A DNA stretch of 40,489 bases from assembly GCA_944376455.1 (NCBI GenBank), contig CALWCO010000010.1, positions 1 to 40,489 on the forward strand. The letters run 5' to 3'. Both the position numbers and the translations under genes were made by a program. The notes under the pieces are model-generated. The model searched no databases. It was not told where the DNA came from and was given only the letters and a program-made list of their open reading frames with translations. This DNA is from an uncultured Clostridia bacterium. Lineage in GTDB: Bacteria > Bacillota > Clostridia > Christensenellales > Borkfalkiaceae. This document shows positions 8,569 to 15,538 of this stretch, one piece after another (position 1 is the stretch's first letter; every line of letters starts with the position of its first letter).

Positions 8569-8573
8569 TTACA
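8513..8573 (-). terminator. First, weaker hairpin terminator at the end of murG
   Basis: Arms TGTAAATGTATACA (8520-8533) and TGTATATATTTACA (8560-8573) pair with one mismatch around a 26-nt loop and overlap the murG stop codon. On the minus strand the hairpin is followed by ACTTTTTA. The large loop makes it less certain than the hairpin at 8348-8388. Confidence 0.45.
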
Positions 8574-9603
8574 GCAGTTCGCGTATGCACTCGACGATGG
8601 CAGGATTCCCGCTTTCGATGTCGCAGGTTGCAAGGTTCTTTTTCAAAGCGGCGTCCTGCATGAGCCCGTCGACGGCGGCTTCCAGATTGGAAAGGTTGCG
8701 TTCGGGCAGAACGCGGCAGAGCCCGCGTTCTTCAAAATAGCGGGCGTTCTTCACCTGATCTCCGCGCGTACGCGCGTTCTGTAAAGGGATGAATAAAGTC
8801 GGTTTTTTGAGTGCGAGCGTCTCAAATACGGTATTCGATCCGGCGCGGGCGATCACCGCATCGGCGCAGGCATAGGCGGCACCCATGTCCTCTTCAAATT
8901 CCCGTTGCACGTATCCCGCCGCGGTGCTCTGCACCGCATTGCCTTTGCCGCACAGGTGCAGGATGTAATATTTCTTGCACAGAGAGAAAAGATTTTCGCG
9001 GACGGCGGCATTGACGGCCGCACTGCCCGAGCCGCCGCCGAGGATCAGAAGAACGGGCTTGGTTTGCCGTTCAAAGCCGTACTTGGCGCGTGCCATGTCC
9101 TTGTTTTTTTCGAAAATCGAGCGGCGGAGCGGAGACCCCGTATATCGCCCGTTGATGACGCTCTCCGCCGTTTCGGGGAAGGAGGTCAGGACAAAGGCGC
9201 ATTTGCCCGCCATCAGTCGGTTGGCAAGCCCCAAAGACAGATCGCTCTCGTGGGTCAGACAGGGAATTTTTAATTGATGGGCGGCGATGACGACGGGCAG
9301 GGAGACATAGCCGCCCTTGGAAAAGACGAGGTCGGGCCGCACGGCGGAAAGCTGTTCTTTGGCATTGCGGATGGAACGTCGCAAAGTGAAGGGAATGGAG
9401 AAGTTTTTCAGGGAAAAACCGCGGATGAATTTAGGACAGGAGATCTGTGCATAGGGTATTTTCAGTGCGGAAACGATATCTTTTTCAATGCCGTCCGATC
9501 CGAAATAGCAAAGGTCGCAACTCTCCTGCAGCTCCTCCATGAGCGCAACATTGGGCATAACGTGTCCCGCGCTGCCGCCGCCCGTGAATACGATTTTTTT
9601 CAT
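8569..9603 (-). CDS. murG: UDP-GlcNAc:lipid I N-acetylglucosaminyltransferase MurG
   Basis: Adds GlcNAc to undecaprenyl-PP-MurNAc-pentapeptide on the inner membrane face, making lipid II. The 344 residues include the glycine-rich N-terminal loop GGGSAGHVMPN (residues 8-18), SKGGYVSLPV (about 94), HESD (about 118), GSPLR (about 155), the C-domain loop GGGSGSAAVN (about 188) and the donor-sugar region IARAGSNTVFETLALKKPTLFIPL. These fit the clostridial MurG variant (GGGTAGHV type). ATG 9603 follows AGGAGGG. The gene stands alone, outside a division/cell-wall cluster. A sigma-E-like promoter sits upstream, so a role in spore cortex precursor synthesis is possible; whether another murG exists cannot be seen here. 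Confidence 0.88.
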   Translation of the reverse strand: MKKIVFTGGGSAGHVMPNVALMEELQESCDLCYFGSDGIEKDIVSALKIPYAQISCPKFIRGFSLKNFSIPFTLRRSIRNAKEQLSAVRPDLVFSKGGYVSLPVVIAAHQLKIPCLTHESDLSLGLANRLMAGKCAFVLTSFPETAESVINGRYTGSPLRRSIFEKNKDMARAKYGFERQTKPVLLILGGGSGSAAVNAAVRENLFSLCKKYYILHLCGKGNAVQSTAAGYVQREFEEDMGAAYACADAVIARAGSNTVFETLALKKPTLFIPLQNARTRGDQVKNARYFEERGLCRVLPERNLSNLEAAVDGLMQDAALKKNLATCDIESGNPAIVECIRELL

Positions 9604-9618
9604 ATGCCGCCCTCCTGT

Positions 9619-9638
9619 CGCCCGCAGTTGCGGGCGGA
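9619..9638. repeat. Short hairpin in the murG leader
   Basis: CGCCCGCA and TGCGGGCG pair immediately upstream of the murG ribosome binding site. It could affect translation initiation or mRNA stability. Confidence 0.4.
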
Positions 9639-9658
9639 TATTTTTTTTCGGTATCTAT

Positions 9659-9686
9659 ATCGTATGCAGTTCGCGGGGAAAGTATT
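9659..9686 (-). promoter_or_regulatory. Sigma-E-like promoter upstream of murG
   Basis: On the minus strand CATACGAT (9666-9659) differs from CATACANT at one position, and AATACT (9686-9681) carries the ATA core 14 nt upstream. The spacing equals that before spoIVA and yunB. No better sigma-A promoter is evident in this gap. Confidence 0.45.
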
Positions 9687-9719
9687 ATCGTCGGCGGATT
9701 TCCCGTGAAAAAACTCCCG

Positions 9720-9745
9720 CCGCCGAAAAAATATTTTTTCGGCGG
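9720..9745 (-). terminator. Terminator-like palindrome after the WYL regulator gene
   Basis: A 26-nt perfect palindrome with GC arms (CCGCCG/CGGCGG) and an A6/T6 centre, then GCGGGAGTTTTTT on the minus strand. It lies about 110 nt past the WYL gene stop and in front of the murG promoter. Confidence 0.6.
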
Positions 9746-9854
9746 AGGAAGGGGATTGAATTTGTTGCCGATTGCTTTTCGGCCTCTTTTTTGTAACTAA
9801 CGGTTTTTCCAGGCCTCGCGGCGGCCGTATGGTTTTCGGTCGCTTTTTTCGGGA

Positions 9855-10799
9855 TTAAGAATTTTCCCGCGCCTCGCGGCGGCAGGCGGCGGCAATTCTT
9901 TCCGCCGCCGCGCAAAGGCTTTTTTTGACCCGTTCGGGGGCAAGCACGCGGACGCCTTCGCCGAGGCCAAGCAACTTTCGGATGAGCCCTTCGTCATCGG
10001 GCAGAGCGACGACGGCGGAAAAGGTGCCGTCCTTGCTGCGTCGGATGCAATCGACGCCCAGCCACTCTTCGGCGTCGGGCAATGCGGCGGGGGCGATGTC
10101 CAGCGTCACTTCCACGGTCTCCGTCTTTTCCTGTCTGAATTCGAGGGGTATCTCTTCCCGCGAAAAAGCGCGCTTTTCAAATCTTTCTCCCGTGCGCCGC
10201 GCCGTGCGGATGCGTCCCGCCTTGAAAAGGCGGAAATCGCCCCGCTTGCGACACCAGGCATAGATATACCATACGTTTTGCTTATAGACGAGGATATGCG
10301 GTTCGATGACCCGCTTTGTTTCTTCGCCCGTGCGCGAGACATATTCAATGTCCAGACATTCTTTCGTCTGCATTGCCGATTGCAACAGCGCGAGCTTGTC
10401 GCGGAAGCGATAATCCCCCCACGCGCTCGCGTCCACCAAAATGTCCCCCGTGAAGGACGGCGCGCCGCTTTCCTCTTTGATTTGGCAGGAGATCTTGTCG
10501 ATGGCAGAATCGATGTCCTTGTTTTCGATCTGTCCGCGCATTGCGCGCAGGGCGTCGAGCACGGCACGGTATTCCTCCTTGCTCATAAAATTGACGGGCA
10601 GTTTATAGGCATCCGAAATATACATGCCGCCGCCCCGTCCCTGCTGTATGTCGATGGGGATGCCCGCAATCGTCAGTTCGTCCACATAGCGGTAAACCGA
10701 CCGCGTCGAAATGCCGTGGCGTGCCGCCATTTCCGCCGCACTCACTTTCTTGCGCGCCAGAAGCGTGAAAAATATATCCATCATGATCTGATATTTCAC
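9855..10799 (-). CDS. WYL-domain transcriptional regulator
   Basis: Cytoplasmic DNA-binding regulator. The N-terminal DeoR/HTH_11-like helix-turn-helix (residues 1-55: VSAAEMAARHGISTRSVYRYVDEL) is followed by a WYL ligand-binding domain (about 140-230, with VYKQNVWYIYAWCRKRGDFRLFKAGRI) and a C-terminal WCX-type extension. The length of 314 is typical. The start is GTG 10799, with GAGGAA about 9 nt upstream; the next ATG (10784) would be too far from it. The gene is divergent from the small gene at 10938, and a palindrome lies between them. The ligand is unknown. Confidence 0.92.
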   Translation of the reverse strand: MKYQIMMDIFFTLLARKKVSAAEMAARHGISTRSVYRYVDELTIAGIPIDIQQGRGGGMYISDAYKLPVNFMSKEEYRAVLDALRAMRGQIENKDIDSAIDKISCQIKEESGAPSFTGDILVDASAWGDYRFRDKLALLQSAMQTKECLDIEYVSRTGEETKRVIEPHILVYKQNVWYIYAWCRKRGDFRLFKAGRIRTARRTGERFEKRAFSREEIPLEFRQEKTETVEVTLDIAPAALPDAEEWLGVDCIRRSKDGTFSAVVALPDDEGLIRKLLGLGEGVRVLAPERVKKSLCAAAERIAAACRREARENS

Positions 10800-10846
10800 G
10801 ACAATTTTTTCCTCGATTTTTTATTTTTTTTCGATTTCATAAAAAA

Positions 10847-10875
10847 ATTTTAATATATATGACAATATTTGTCAA
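10847..10875 (-). promoter_or_regulatory. Promoter and operator-like palindrome of the WYL gene
   Basis: TTGACA (10875-10870), 17 nt and TAAAAT (10852-10847) on the minus strand. The inverted repeat TGACAA-TAT-TTGTCA (10860-10874) overlaps the -35. It also abuts a plus-strand TATAAT (10877-10882), so one bound protein could control both directions. Confidence 0.7.
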
Positions 10876-10937
10876 GTATAATGTTGTAAAATCATGTCAA
10901 TAATCGCAAAAGATCGAAACGAATCGGAGGGATTGCC

Positions 10938-11120
10938 ATGAACGGTGCATATTTTGACTGGAAGATTTTCGGTTATGAACGATTGACGCAGGAGGAACGC
11001 CGTTTGCGCGAGCGCTTACAGACGGAGCGCTCGGCACGGGAGACGCTTTGTTCGTTGGAAAAAGACAGCGGATTGCGTCGGGATCGGGGGAATGCGCGTC
11101 GCGTTGCGCTGTCTCGCTGA
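10938..11120 (+). CDS. Small charged protein, divergent from the WYL regulator
   Basis: A 60-residue frame with a good ribosome binding site (GGAGGGA, about 6 nt before the ATG). The N-terminal half (MNGAYFDWKIFGYERLTQEERRLRERL) is predicted to start with an aromatic patch and continue as a highly charged helix; the C-terminal end is Arg-rich. I recognise no family. Support comes from the ribosome binding site and from its position opposite a WYL regulator with a shared palindromic promoter region. The lack of any homology I can see is the main doubt. Confidence 0.45.
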   Translation: MNGAYFDWKIFGYERLTQEERRLRERLQTERSARETLCSLEKDSGLRRDRGNARRVALSR

Positions 11121-11182
11121 ATTGCGCCGATCGTTTGGCGGCCGTTTGTAAAAAGCGTTGTTCCGTCTGTCCGCGTTGCCTC

Positions 11183-11213
11183 GTGCCGCCGCCCGCAATG
11201 CGTGCGGCGGCAC
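11183..11213. repeat. GC-rich hairpin upstream of tyrS promoter P1
   Basis: A 10-bp perfect stem, GTGCCGCCGC with GCGGCGGCAC. There is no T-run on either side, so a terminator role for the small gene at 10938 is uncertain. Confidence 0.4.
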
Positions 11214-11300
11214 AGGGAAAGGAAGGGGGATGAGCGGGCGGCGCAAAAAGAATGCGCGGCCACGATTTTTATCTTTCGGGCATTTCTCCTGCGAAAGAGC

Positions 11301-11330
11301 TTGACAATCATTTCAAGGGTGTGCTATCAT
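11301..11330 (+). promoter_or_regulatory. tyrS promoter P1 (extended -10)
   Basis: TTGACA (11301-11306), 18 nt, then TATCAT (11325-11330) preceded by TGC. The predicted transcription start is about 11337, the first base of the leader-peptide ATG. Confidence 0.8.
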
Positions 11331-11336
11331 AAACAT

Positions 11337-11423
11337 ATGAAACATTTTTTGCGGCAAAACGGAATGTATGCGATCTATGCGTATTACTATTGCAACGGTA
11401 ATGCGCCTTTTTGCCATGCATGA
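11337..11423 (+). CDS. Tyrosine-rich leader peptide of tyrS
   Basis: A 28-codon frame, MKHFLRQNG followed by MYAIYAYYYCNGN and ending PFCHA. Five of eight consecutive codons (11367-11390) are Tyr. It opens at the predicted transcript start of P1, with no ribosome binding site, so it would be translated as a leaderless mRNA. It lies upstream of the tyrosyl-tRNA synthetase gene and in front of mutually exclusive hairpins. The inferred role is to sense charged tRNA-Tyr: ribosomes stall on the Tyr codons when charging is low. The peptide itself is probably functionless. Confidence 0.75.
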   Translation: MKHFLRQNGMYAIYAYYYCNGNAPFCHA

Positions 11424-11505
11424 CGAACGTAAAGACTGATTTTTTTTACGGAACGGCAAAGGACGGCGCGGTATTTATGACGGCGGACGTCCTTTTTTTG
11501 TTGCC
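11380..11505 (+). promoter_or_regulatory. Ribosome-mediated transcription attenuator of tyrS
   Basis: Segment 1 (11380-11387, within the Tyr codons) pairs with 11398-11405 as a protector hairpin. Segment 2 (GCGCC 11403-11407 plus TTTGCC 11410-11415) pairs with segment 3 (GGCAAA 11455-11460 plus GGCGC 11465-11469) as an antiterminator. Segment 3 AAAGGACG (11458-11465) pairs with segment 4 CGTCCTTT (11488-11495) and is followed by T residues, the terminator. A ribosome stalled on the last Tyr codon would cover RNA to about 11402, just short of segment 2. A ribosome at the stop codon would cover segment 2. A small hairpin (11428-11450) lies in the antiterminator loop. The terminator loop is large (22 nt). 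Confidence 0.72.
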
Positions 11506-11529
11506 ATACGCGGCGGAAAATGTTACAAT
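11501..11529 (+). promoter_or_regulatory. tyrS promoter P2, downstream of the attenuator
   Basis: TTGCCA (11501-11506), 17 nt, TACAAT (11524-11529) preceded by TGT. If active it gives attenuator-independent basal tyrS transcription starting at about 11536. Confidence 0.6.
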
Positions 11530-11568
11530 GATAGAGAAAAATCCAAAAGATTCTGAAGGAGAAAGACA

Positions 11569-12765
11569 ATGAAAAACGTAATGGATACGCTCAGAGAGCG
11601 CGGCTTTGTCAGACAGACGGTATACGAAGAGGAGCTGTATGAAAAACTCGGCAAGGAGAGCGTTCCCTTTTACATCGGGTTCGATCCCACGGCCGACTCC
11701 CTGCACGTCGGGCATTTTTTGCAGCTCATCGCCATGCACCATATGCAGGCGGCGGGGCATAAGCCCATCATCCTCATCGGCGGCGGCACCGCGATGATCG
11801 GCGACCCGTCGGGGCGGACGGATATGCGTTCCATGATGACCAAAGAGACCATTGCGCATAACGTGGAATGCTTCAAAAAGCAGATGAGCAAGTTCATCAG
11901 TTTCGAAGGGGAGAACGGCGCGATCATCGTCAATAACGCCGATTGGATCCTCGATCTCAACTACATCGATTTTCTGCGCGAGATCGGCGCGCATTTCTCG
12001 GTCAACGAAATGCTCCGTGCCAAGTGTTTCGAGACCCGTCTCGAACGGGGCCTTTCCTTCCTCGAATTCAATTACATGCTCCTGCAGGCCTATGACTTTC
12101 TGGTGCTCAACCGTAAATACGGCTGCTGTCTGGAACTCGGCGGGGACGATCAGTGGAGCAACATCCTCGCGGGCGCCAACCTCATCCGCATCAAGGAGCG
12201 CAAGCCTTCCTATGCCATGACCTTCACCCTGTTGACCACTTCCGAGGGCAAGAAAATGGGCAAGACGGCCAAGGGCGCGCTTTGGCTGGACGAGAACAAG
12301 ACCACGCCCTATGAGTTCTATCAGTACTGGCGCAACACGGCGGACGCCGACGTGGAGAAATGCCTGCAACTTCTGACCTATCTGCCCTTGGAAGAGATTG
12401 CCGCGCTGTGCGCGCATAAGGACGAACGCATCAACCGCGCCAAGGAAGTGCTTGCCTACGAACTGACCAAGATGGTGCACGGCGAAGAGGCGGCAAAGAA
12501 GGCCGAATCGCAAGCCAAAGCGGCGTTCGGCGGTAGCGAAGAGGGCCTGCCCACGGTCAACATCCCCGCAGACACCGCGACCGTTACGGACGCGATGATC
12601 GCGGCGAACATCTGCAAATCCAAAGGCGAAGCGCGTCGGCTCATCGAACAAGGCGGCGTGTCCGTCAACGATGAAAAAGTAACCGATTTTGCCATGCCCC
12701 TGCCCGCAAAGGAATTCGTTCTGCACAAGGGCAAAAAAGTACACGTAAAAATCATCGTCGGGTAA
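11569..12765 (+). CDS. tyrS: Tyrosyl-tRNA synthetase
   Basis: Class I synthetase charging tRNA-Tyr. The 398 residues contain the HIGH-type motif HVGH (46-49, in [12 protein letters not shown]), the tyrosine-binding region GGDDQWSNI (191-199), the KMSKS-type loop KMGKT (229-233) and a C-terminal S4 RNA-binding domain (about 330-398: [20 protein letters not shown]). The KMGKT variant and overall layout resemble the TyrZ branch, so tyrZ is an alternative name. ATG 11569 has GAAGGAG about 9 nt upstream. Control appears to be by a leader-peptide attenuator plus a second promoter; I see no T-box. Confidence 0.97.
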   Translation: MKNVMDTLRERGFVRQTVYEEELYEKLGKESVPFYIGFDPTADSLHVGHFLQLIAMHHMQAAGHKPIILIGGGTAMIGDPSGRTDMRSMMTKETIAHNVECFKKQMSKFISFEGENGAIIVNNADWILDLNYIDFLREIGAHFSVNEMLRAKCFETRLERGLSFLEFNYMLLQAYDFLVLNRKYGCCLELGGDDQWSNILAGANLIRIKERKPSYAMTFTLLTTSEGKKMGKTAKGALWLDENKTTPYEFYQYWRNTADADVEKCLQLLTYLPLEEIAALCAHKDERINRAKEVLAYELTKMVHGEEAAKKAESQAKAAFGGSEEGLPTVNIPADTATVTDAMIAANICKSKGEARRLIEQGGVSVNDEKVTDFAMPLPAKEFVLHKGKKVHVKIIVG

Positions 12766-12769
12766 TACC

Positions 12770-13408
12770 ATGCCCGCGATCATTCGCAGCGTGCGGGGAC
12801 GATATTCGTCCGAAAAAATCATCGAAAAATCCCGCTTTCTTTCCTATTGCGAACATGTGGCAAGCGAGGAGGAGGCGCGTGGGTTCATCGCCGAAATCAA
12901 GGGCATGCATCCCGCGGCGACCCATAACTGTTACGCATTCATAGCGGACAAAACGGGCTCGATGCAACGCTTTTCGGACGACGGCGAACCGCAGGGAACG
13001 GCGGGCATGCCCATACTCGACGTCATCAAGAACAAGGGCTTATATGAAACGGCCGTTGTGGTGGTCCGCTATTTCGGCGGCATCAAATTGGGCGCGGGCG
13101 GACTGGTCAAAGCCTATTCCTCCGCTTGTGCCGAAGTGCTCGACGGGGCGGAGATATGCCTTTGGCAACCCGCCGCAAAATATACCGTTTGCGTGGACTA
13201 TCCGCAGGCAGACGCCGCATCGCGCTTTTTCGCCGCGCGGGGGTTGGCGGTCAGCGATGCGCAGTATACGGATAAGGTGCGTTATGCGCTTTCCATGCCC
13301 GCGGCGGCGGGGGAAATGTTTGTCCGTGAACTGACCGACGCCCTTGCGGGGCGCGTGTCGGTCTGTAAGACGGGCGAGGCGTTCGAGCCCTTCCCTTTGG
13401 AAAAATAA
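12770..13408 (+). CDS. yigZ: YigZ/IMPACT family protein
   Basis: A 212-residue member of the UPF0029/IMPACT family. The N-terminal IMPACT domain has the signature stretch HNCYAFIADKTGSMQRFSDDGEPQGTAG (about 48-75) and VVVVRYFGGIKLGAGGLVKAY (about 95-115), followed by a C-terminal DUF1949-type ferredoxin-like domain. The eukaryotic relative regulates Gcn2; the bacterial role is not settled. It starts 4 nt after tyrS ends, so the two are co-transcribed. Confidence 0.93.
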   Translation: MPAIIRSVRGRYSSEKIIEKSRFLSYCEHVASEEEARGFIAEIKGMHPAATHNCYAFIADKTGSMQRFSDDGEPQGTAGMPILDVIKNKGLYETAVVVVRYFGGIKLGAGGLVKAYSSACAEVLDGAEICLWQPAAKYTVCVDYPQADAASRFFAARGLAVSDAQYTDKVRYALSMPAAAGEMFVRELTDALAGRVSVCKTGEAFEPFPLEK

Positions 13409-13506
13409 CGCTTGCGGCGTATGTTTCCGGGCATACGGGCGCAATCCGTTGCCGAAAAGGAACGCGAAAAGGGTGTTTTGGTACGGATGGACCGTTTTTG
13501 GGAAAA

Positions 13507-13525
13507 ATGCCCGCCGTGCGGGCAT
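13507..13525 (-). other. Hairpin with T-run facing the minus strand
   Basis: ATGCCCGC / GCGGGCAT with a 3-nt loop; the T-run (TTTTT) follows only in the minus-strand reading. No minus-strand gene lies upstream, so it may block antisense transcription into yigZ, or the T-run may be chance. Confidence 0.4.
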
Positions 13526-13530
13526 GGCGT

Positions 13531-13564
13531 TATTAAAATACTGAATACGGCGATATTAAAATAC
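13531..13564. repeat. Direct repeat upstream of the cupin gene
   Basis: TATTAAAATAC occurs twice (13531-13541 and 13554-13564), 23 nt apart, about two helical turns, just before the ribosome binding site. It may be a paired binding site within the promoter region. Confidence 0.45.
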
Positions 13565-13584
13565 CGCATCGGAGGGATATTTCA

Positions 13585-14016
13585 ATGCAGGAATACCGCG
13601 AATTTGAAAAGCAGAATACCTTCGGTTTGGGCGATGAAAATACGGCGTATGCGCAATATTTCATCGGCAAATCTTATCTCCATCCGCTCACCGCGGGCGA
13701 GGCGGGCGTTCCGTTTATGGCAAACGTGACCTTTGAGCCCGGTTGCCGCAATAACTGGCATATTCATCATGCGAAAAGCGGCGGAGGGCAACTGCTTCTG
13801 TGTGTTGCGGGCAGTGGTTGGTATCAGGAGTGGGGCAAGGCGGCAAGGAGCTTGCAGCCGGGCGACGTGGTGGTCATTCCCGCAGGCGTCAAGCATTGGC
13901 ACGGCGCGAAAAAGGACAGCTGGTTTTCTCATATCGCCGTGGAGATTTCGGGCGAGGAAACGTCCAACGAATGGCTCGAATCCGTTTCCGCAGAGCAGTA
14001 CGACGCGCTTTCCTGA
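13585..14016 (+). CDS. Cupin-domain protein
   Basis: A 143-residue single-domain cupin. Motif 1 is NNWHIHHAKSGGGQLLLCVAGSGWYQ (about 53-78, metal-ligand histidines in HIHH), and motif 2 is PGDVVVIPAGVKHWHGAKKD (about 92-111, with His). This architecture is common in carboxymuconolactone-decarboxylase-associated and small stress-type cupins; the substrate is unknown. GGAGGG precedes ATG 13585. It has its own terminator and is probably monocistronic. Confidence 0.88.
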   Translation: MQEYREFEKQNTFGLGDENTAYAQYFIGKSYLHPLTAGEAGVPFMANVTFEPGCRNNWHIHHAKSGGGQLLLCVAGSGWYQEWGKAARSLQPGDVVVIPAGVKHWHGAKKDSWFSHIAVEISGEETSNEWLESVSAEQYDALS

Positions 14017-14247
14017 AGATTTTGCCTTTTGAATGTCTGACGTTCCCGAATGTTTGGCTTTTTTGAACGTTTCGCGTTCAAAGGTCGAAGTTTGCTTTTT
14101 GTCTGACGGAAAAAAGCGGTTCACGCTTTCCTGTTTTTCGGATTGCATCGTATCGCAATGAAATCAACTTGCATCGCATCAAGATCAAAACGGACGTCTT
14201 GTCCGTTTTTTTATGCCATAAATTTATTGTTTTACGATAAATTTTTA
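14017..14247. other. Intergenic stretch after the cupin gene
   Basis: No gene is visible. It contains a small hairpin (TTGAACG/CGTTCAA near 14064-14082), two TTGCATCGYATC copies, the cupin terminator, and two ATAAATTT-containing repeats just upstream of the next promoter's -35 that could be a regulator site. Confidence 0.5.
14187..14209 (+). terminator. Intrinsic terminator of the cupin gene
   Basis: AAAACGGAC / GTCCGTTTT stem with a 5-nt loop and a T-run to about 14212. Confidence 0.85.
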
Positions 14248-14276
14248 TTGACAAAATATATTTTTTATGCTATTCT
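14248..14276 (+). promoter_or_regulatory. Promoter of the four-gene membrane/regulator operon
   Basis: TTGACA (14248-14253), 17 nt, TATTCT (14271-14276) with an extended TGC before it. The leader would be about 110 nt long. Confidence 0.8.
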
Positions 14277-14394
14277 TTGAAAAACGGACGAATTGTCCGA
14301 TCGAAAAATGCCGCGATGGGAGCAAAAAGCAAGCGGGCGGCATGGCTGTCCGCGGCGTAACGCATTGCGATGCGTAAAAAAAGGAGAAAAAAGA

Positions 14395-15507
14395 ATGAAG
14401 GGAGCGGGGAACCTGTTGGTTTCCGTCTTGAACGGAGCGTTTGGTTTGGTGTTGTTTGCGGTGGGCGTGGAGGCGGTGCGCGAATATTGCGTCGGCTATT
14501 TTTCCGAGTCCGTCGGGTGGGGATTTGTCTCCATGGGCGTCATCTTCATCCTGGTCGGCATATTTGTATTGGTCGCGCTGTTTATGGGTTTCTATCTCGC
14601 CGTGCGGGGCGAGGGTTTTCGCAAAACGGCATTGGCGGCGACGTTGTTTTTGCTCTTTTCCTGGCTGCTTTTGCCGTTGTCCGGGATGGTTGCAACCTAT
14701 TACTATAACGCCGCCGCGCCCTATGTGCGCGTGAGCGCGGCGCGGGCGGCGGAGCTGGGAGAGGTGTATGCGGACATTTTACGGCAAATGACCGCAAAGT
14801 ACGGCGATACGGTGCGTTTTTACAACGATCGAGACGAAGAGACCGATGCGCCCGTTTTGATCCGATCCGTCCGCGCCGAAATTTTGCTTGCGGAGCCGAC
14901 GGGGACGGCCGAACCGTCCGCCGAATATTCCGTCGAATCTTCTTCCGAATATCCCCCCGAACCGTCCGCCGAGCGGTCGATCGCAAACCGACGCAATTCG
15001 GACAATGCGGCGGGCATGGATAGCACAGATAGCGCGGATAATGCGGACGATGCGGACAATATGGGGAGTGCGGACAATGCTTGCGGCGCGGGCGCTTCGG
15101 CATCGGACGGGGAAAACGCGGGGCTGCCGACGGAGGAAACGGGAAAGATTTCCCTGCTGTTTTCTTATGATTCCCGTTGGGACAGGCTGACGGTAGAAAT
15201 GGATTGTGCCGTCCCTGCGGCGTCAAACGGAAAGACCGATTGGACTGCACTCGAGCGGCCGCTCGCTTATCTAAATGCGCTTTCGGCGCGGGAATTTTTC
15301 TTGCCGACGGTTGCGGAAACGGCGTCCGACGAGGCCTATGCCGATTGGGCATGGGATGGCTATGCAAAGCAACTCCGCGTGCTCGATCCGTTCGTATATA
15401 TCAACTGTTCCACGGCGTGGGGCGCAGACGGAACGCCGGGATACGGGGAAGTTTCCTGCCGTTTCCATACATTGGCGGACACGTCGCCGGCGGCAGAGGT
15501 CGTATAG
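14395..15507 (+). CDS. Membrane protein with low-complexity Asn/Asp/Ala linker
   Basis: 370 residues, no family recognised. There are three membrane segments in the N-terminal third (about 8-26, 43-70, 78-100), a predicted extracytoplasmic stretch containing DILRQMTAKYGDTVRF, then a low-complexity linker (about 165-250) rich in Ser, Glu, Asn, Asp and Ala. The linker is partly encoded by 9-nt repeats, and an ordered C-terminal domain follows, ending SCRFHTLAD. ATG 14395 has AAGGAG 8 nt upstream; the upstream in-frame start at 14293 has none. It is first in an operon with a DUF2975-type protein, a small HTH regulator and a lipoprotein-like protein, so a membrane-linked role with those is likely. 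Confidence 0.8.
   Translation: MKGAGNLLVSVLNGAFGLVLFAVGVEAVREYCVGYFSESVGWGFVSMGVIFILVGIFVLVALFMGFYLAVRGEGFRKTALAATLFLLFSWLLLPLSGMVATYYYNAAAPYVRVSAARAAELGEVYADILRQMTAKYGDTVRFYNDRDEETDAPVLIRSVRAEILLAEPTGTAEPSAEYSVESSSEYPPEPSAERSIANRRNSDNAAGMDSTDSADNADDADNMGSADNACGAGASASDGENAGLPTEETGKISLLFSYDSRWDRLTVEMDCAVPAASNGKTDWTALERPLAYLNALSAREFFLPTVAETASDEAYADWAWDGYAKQLRVLDPFVYINCSTAWGADGTPGYGEVSCRFHTLADTSPAAEVV
15034..15078 (+). repeat. 9-nt coding minisatellite
   Basis: Units of the GCGGACAAT type (Ala-Asp-Asn) occur in tandem and in frame: GCGGATAAT, GCGGACGAT, GCGGACAAT, one diverged unit, GCGGACAAT. Copy changes would keep the frame, so length polymorphism between strains is possible. Confidence 0.7.
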
Positions 15508-15538
15508 GATGAAAATAAAAAAAGGAGAGGAAAGACAT

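Noticed and set aside
11121-11569. T-box riboswitch for tyrS
   Set aside because: Expected for a Firmicutes tyrS, but no T-box sequence (AGGGUGGUACCGCG-like) or specifier-loop layout is visible in the leader; the Tyr-codon leader frame explains the region better.
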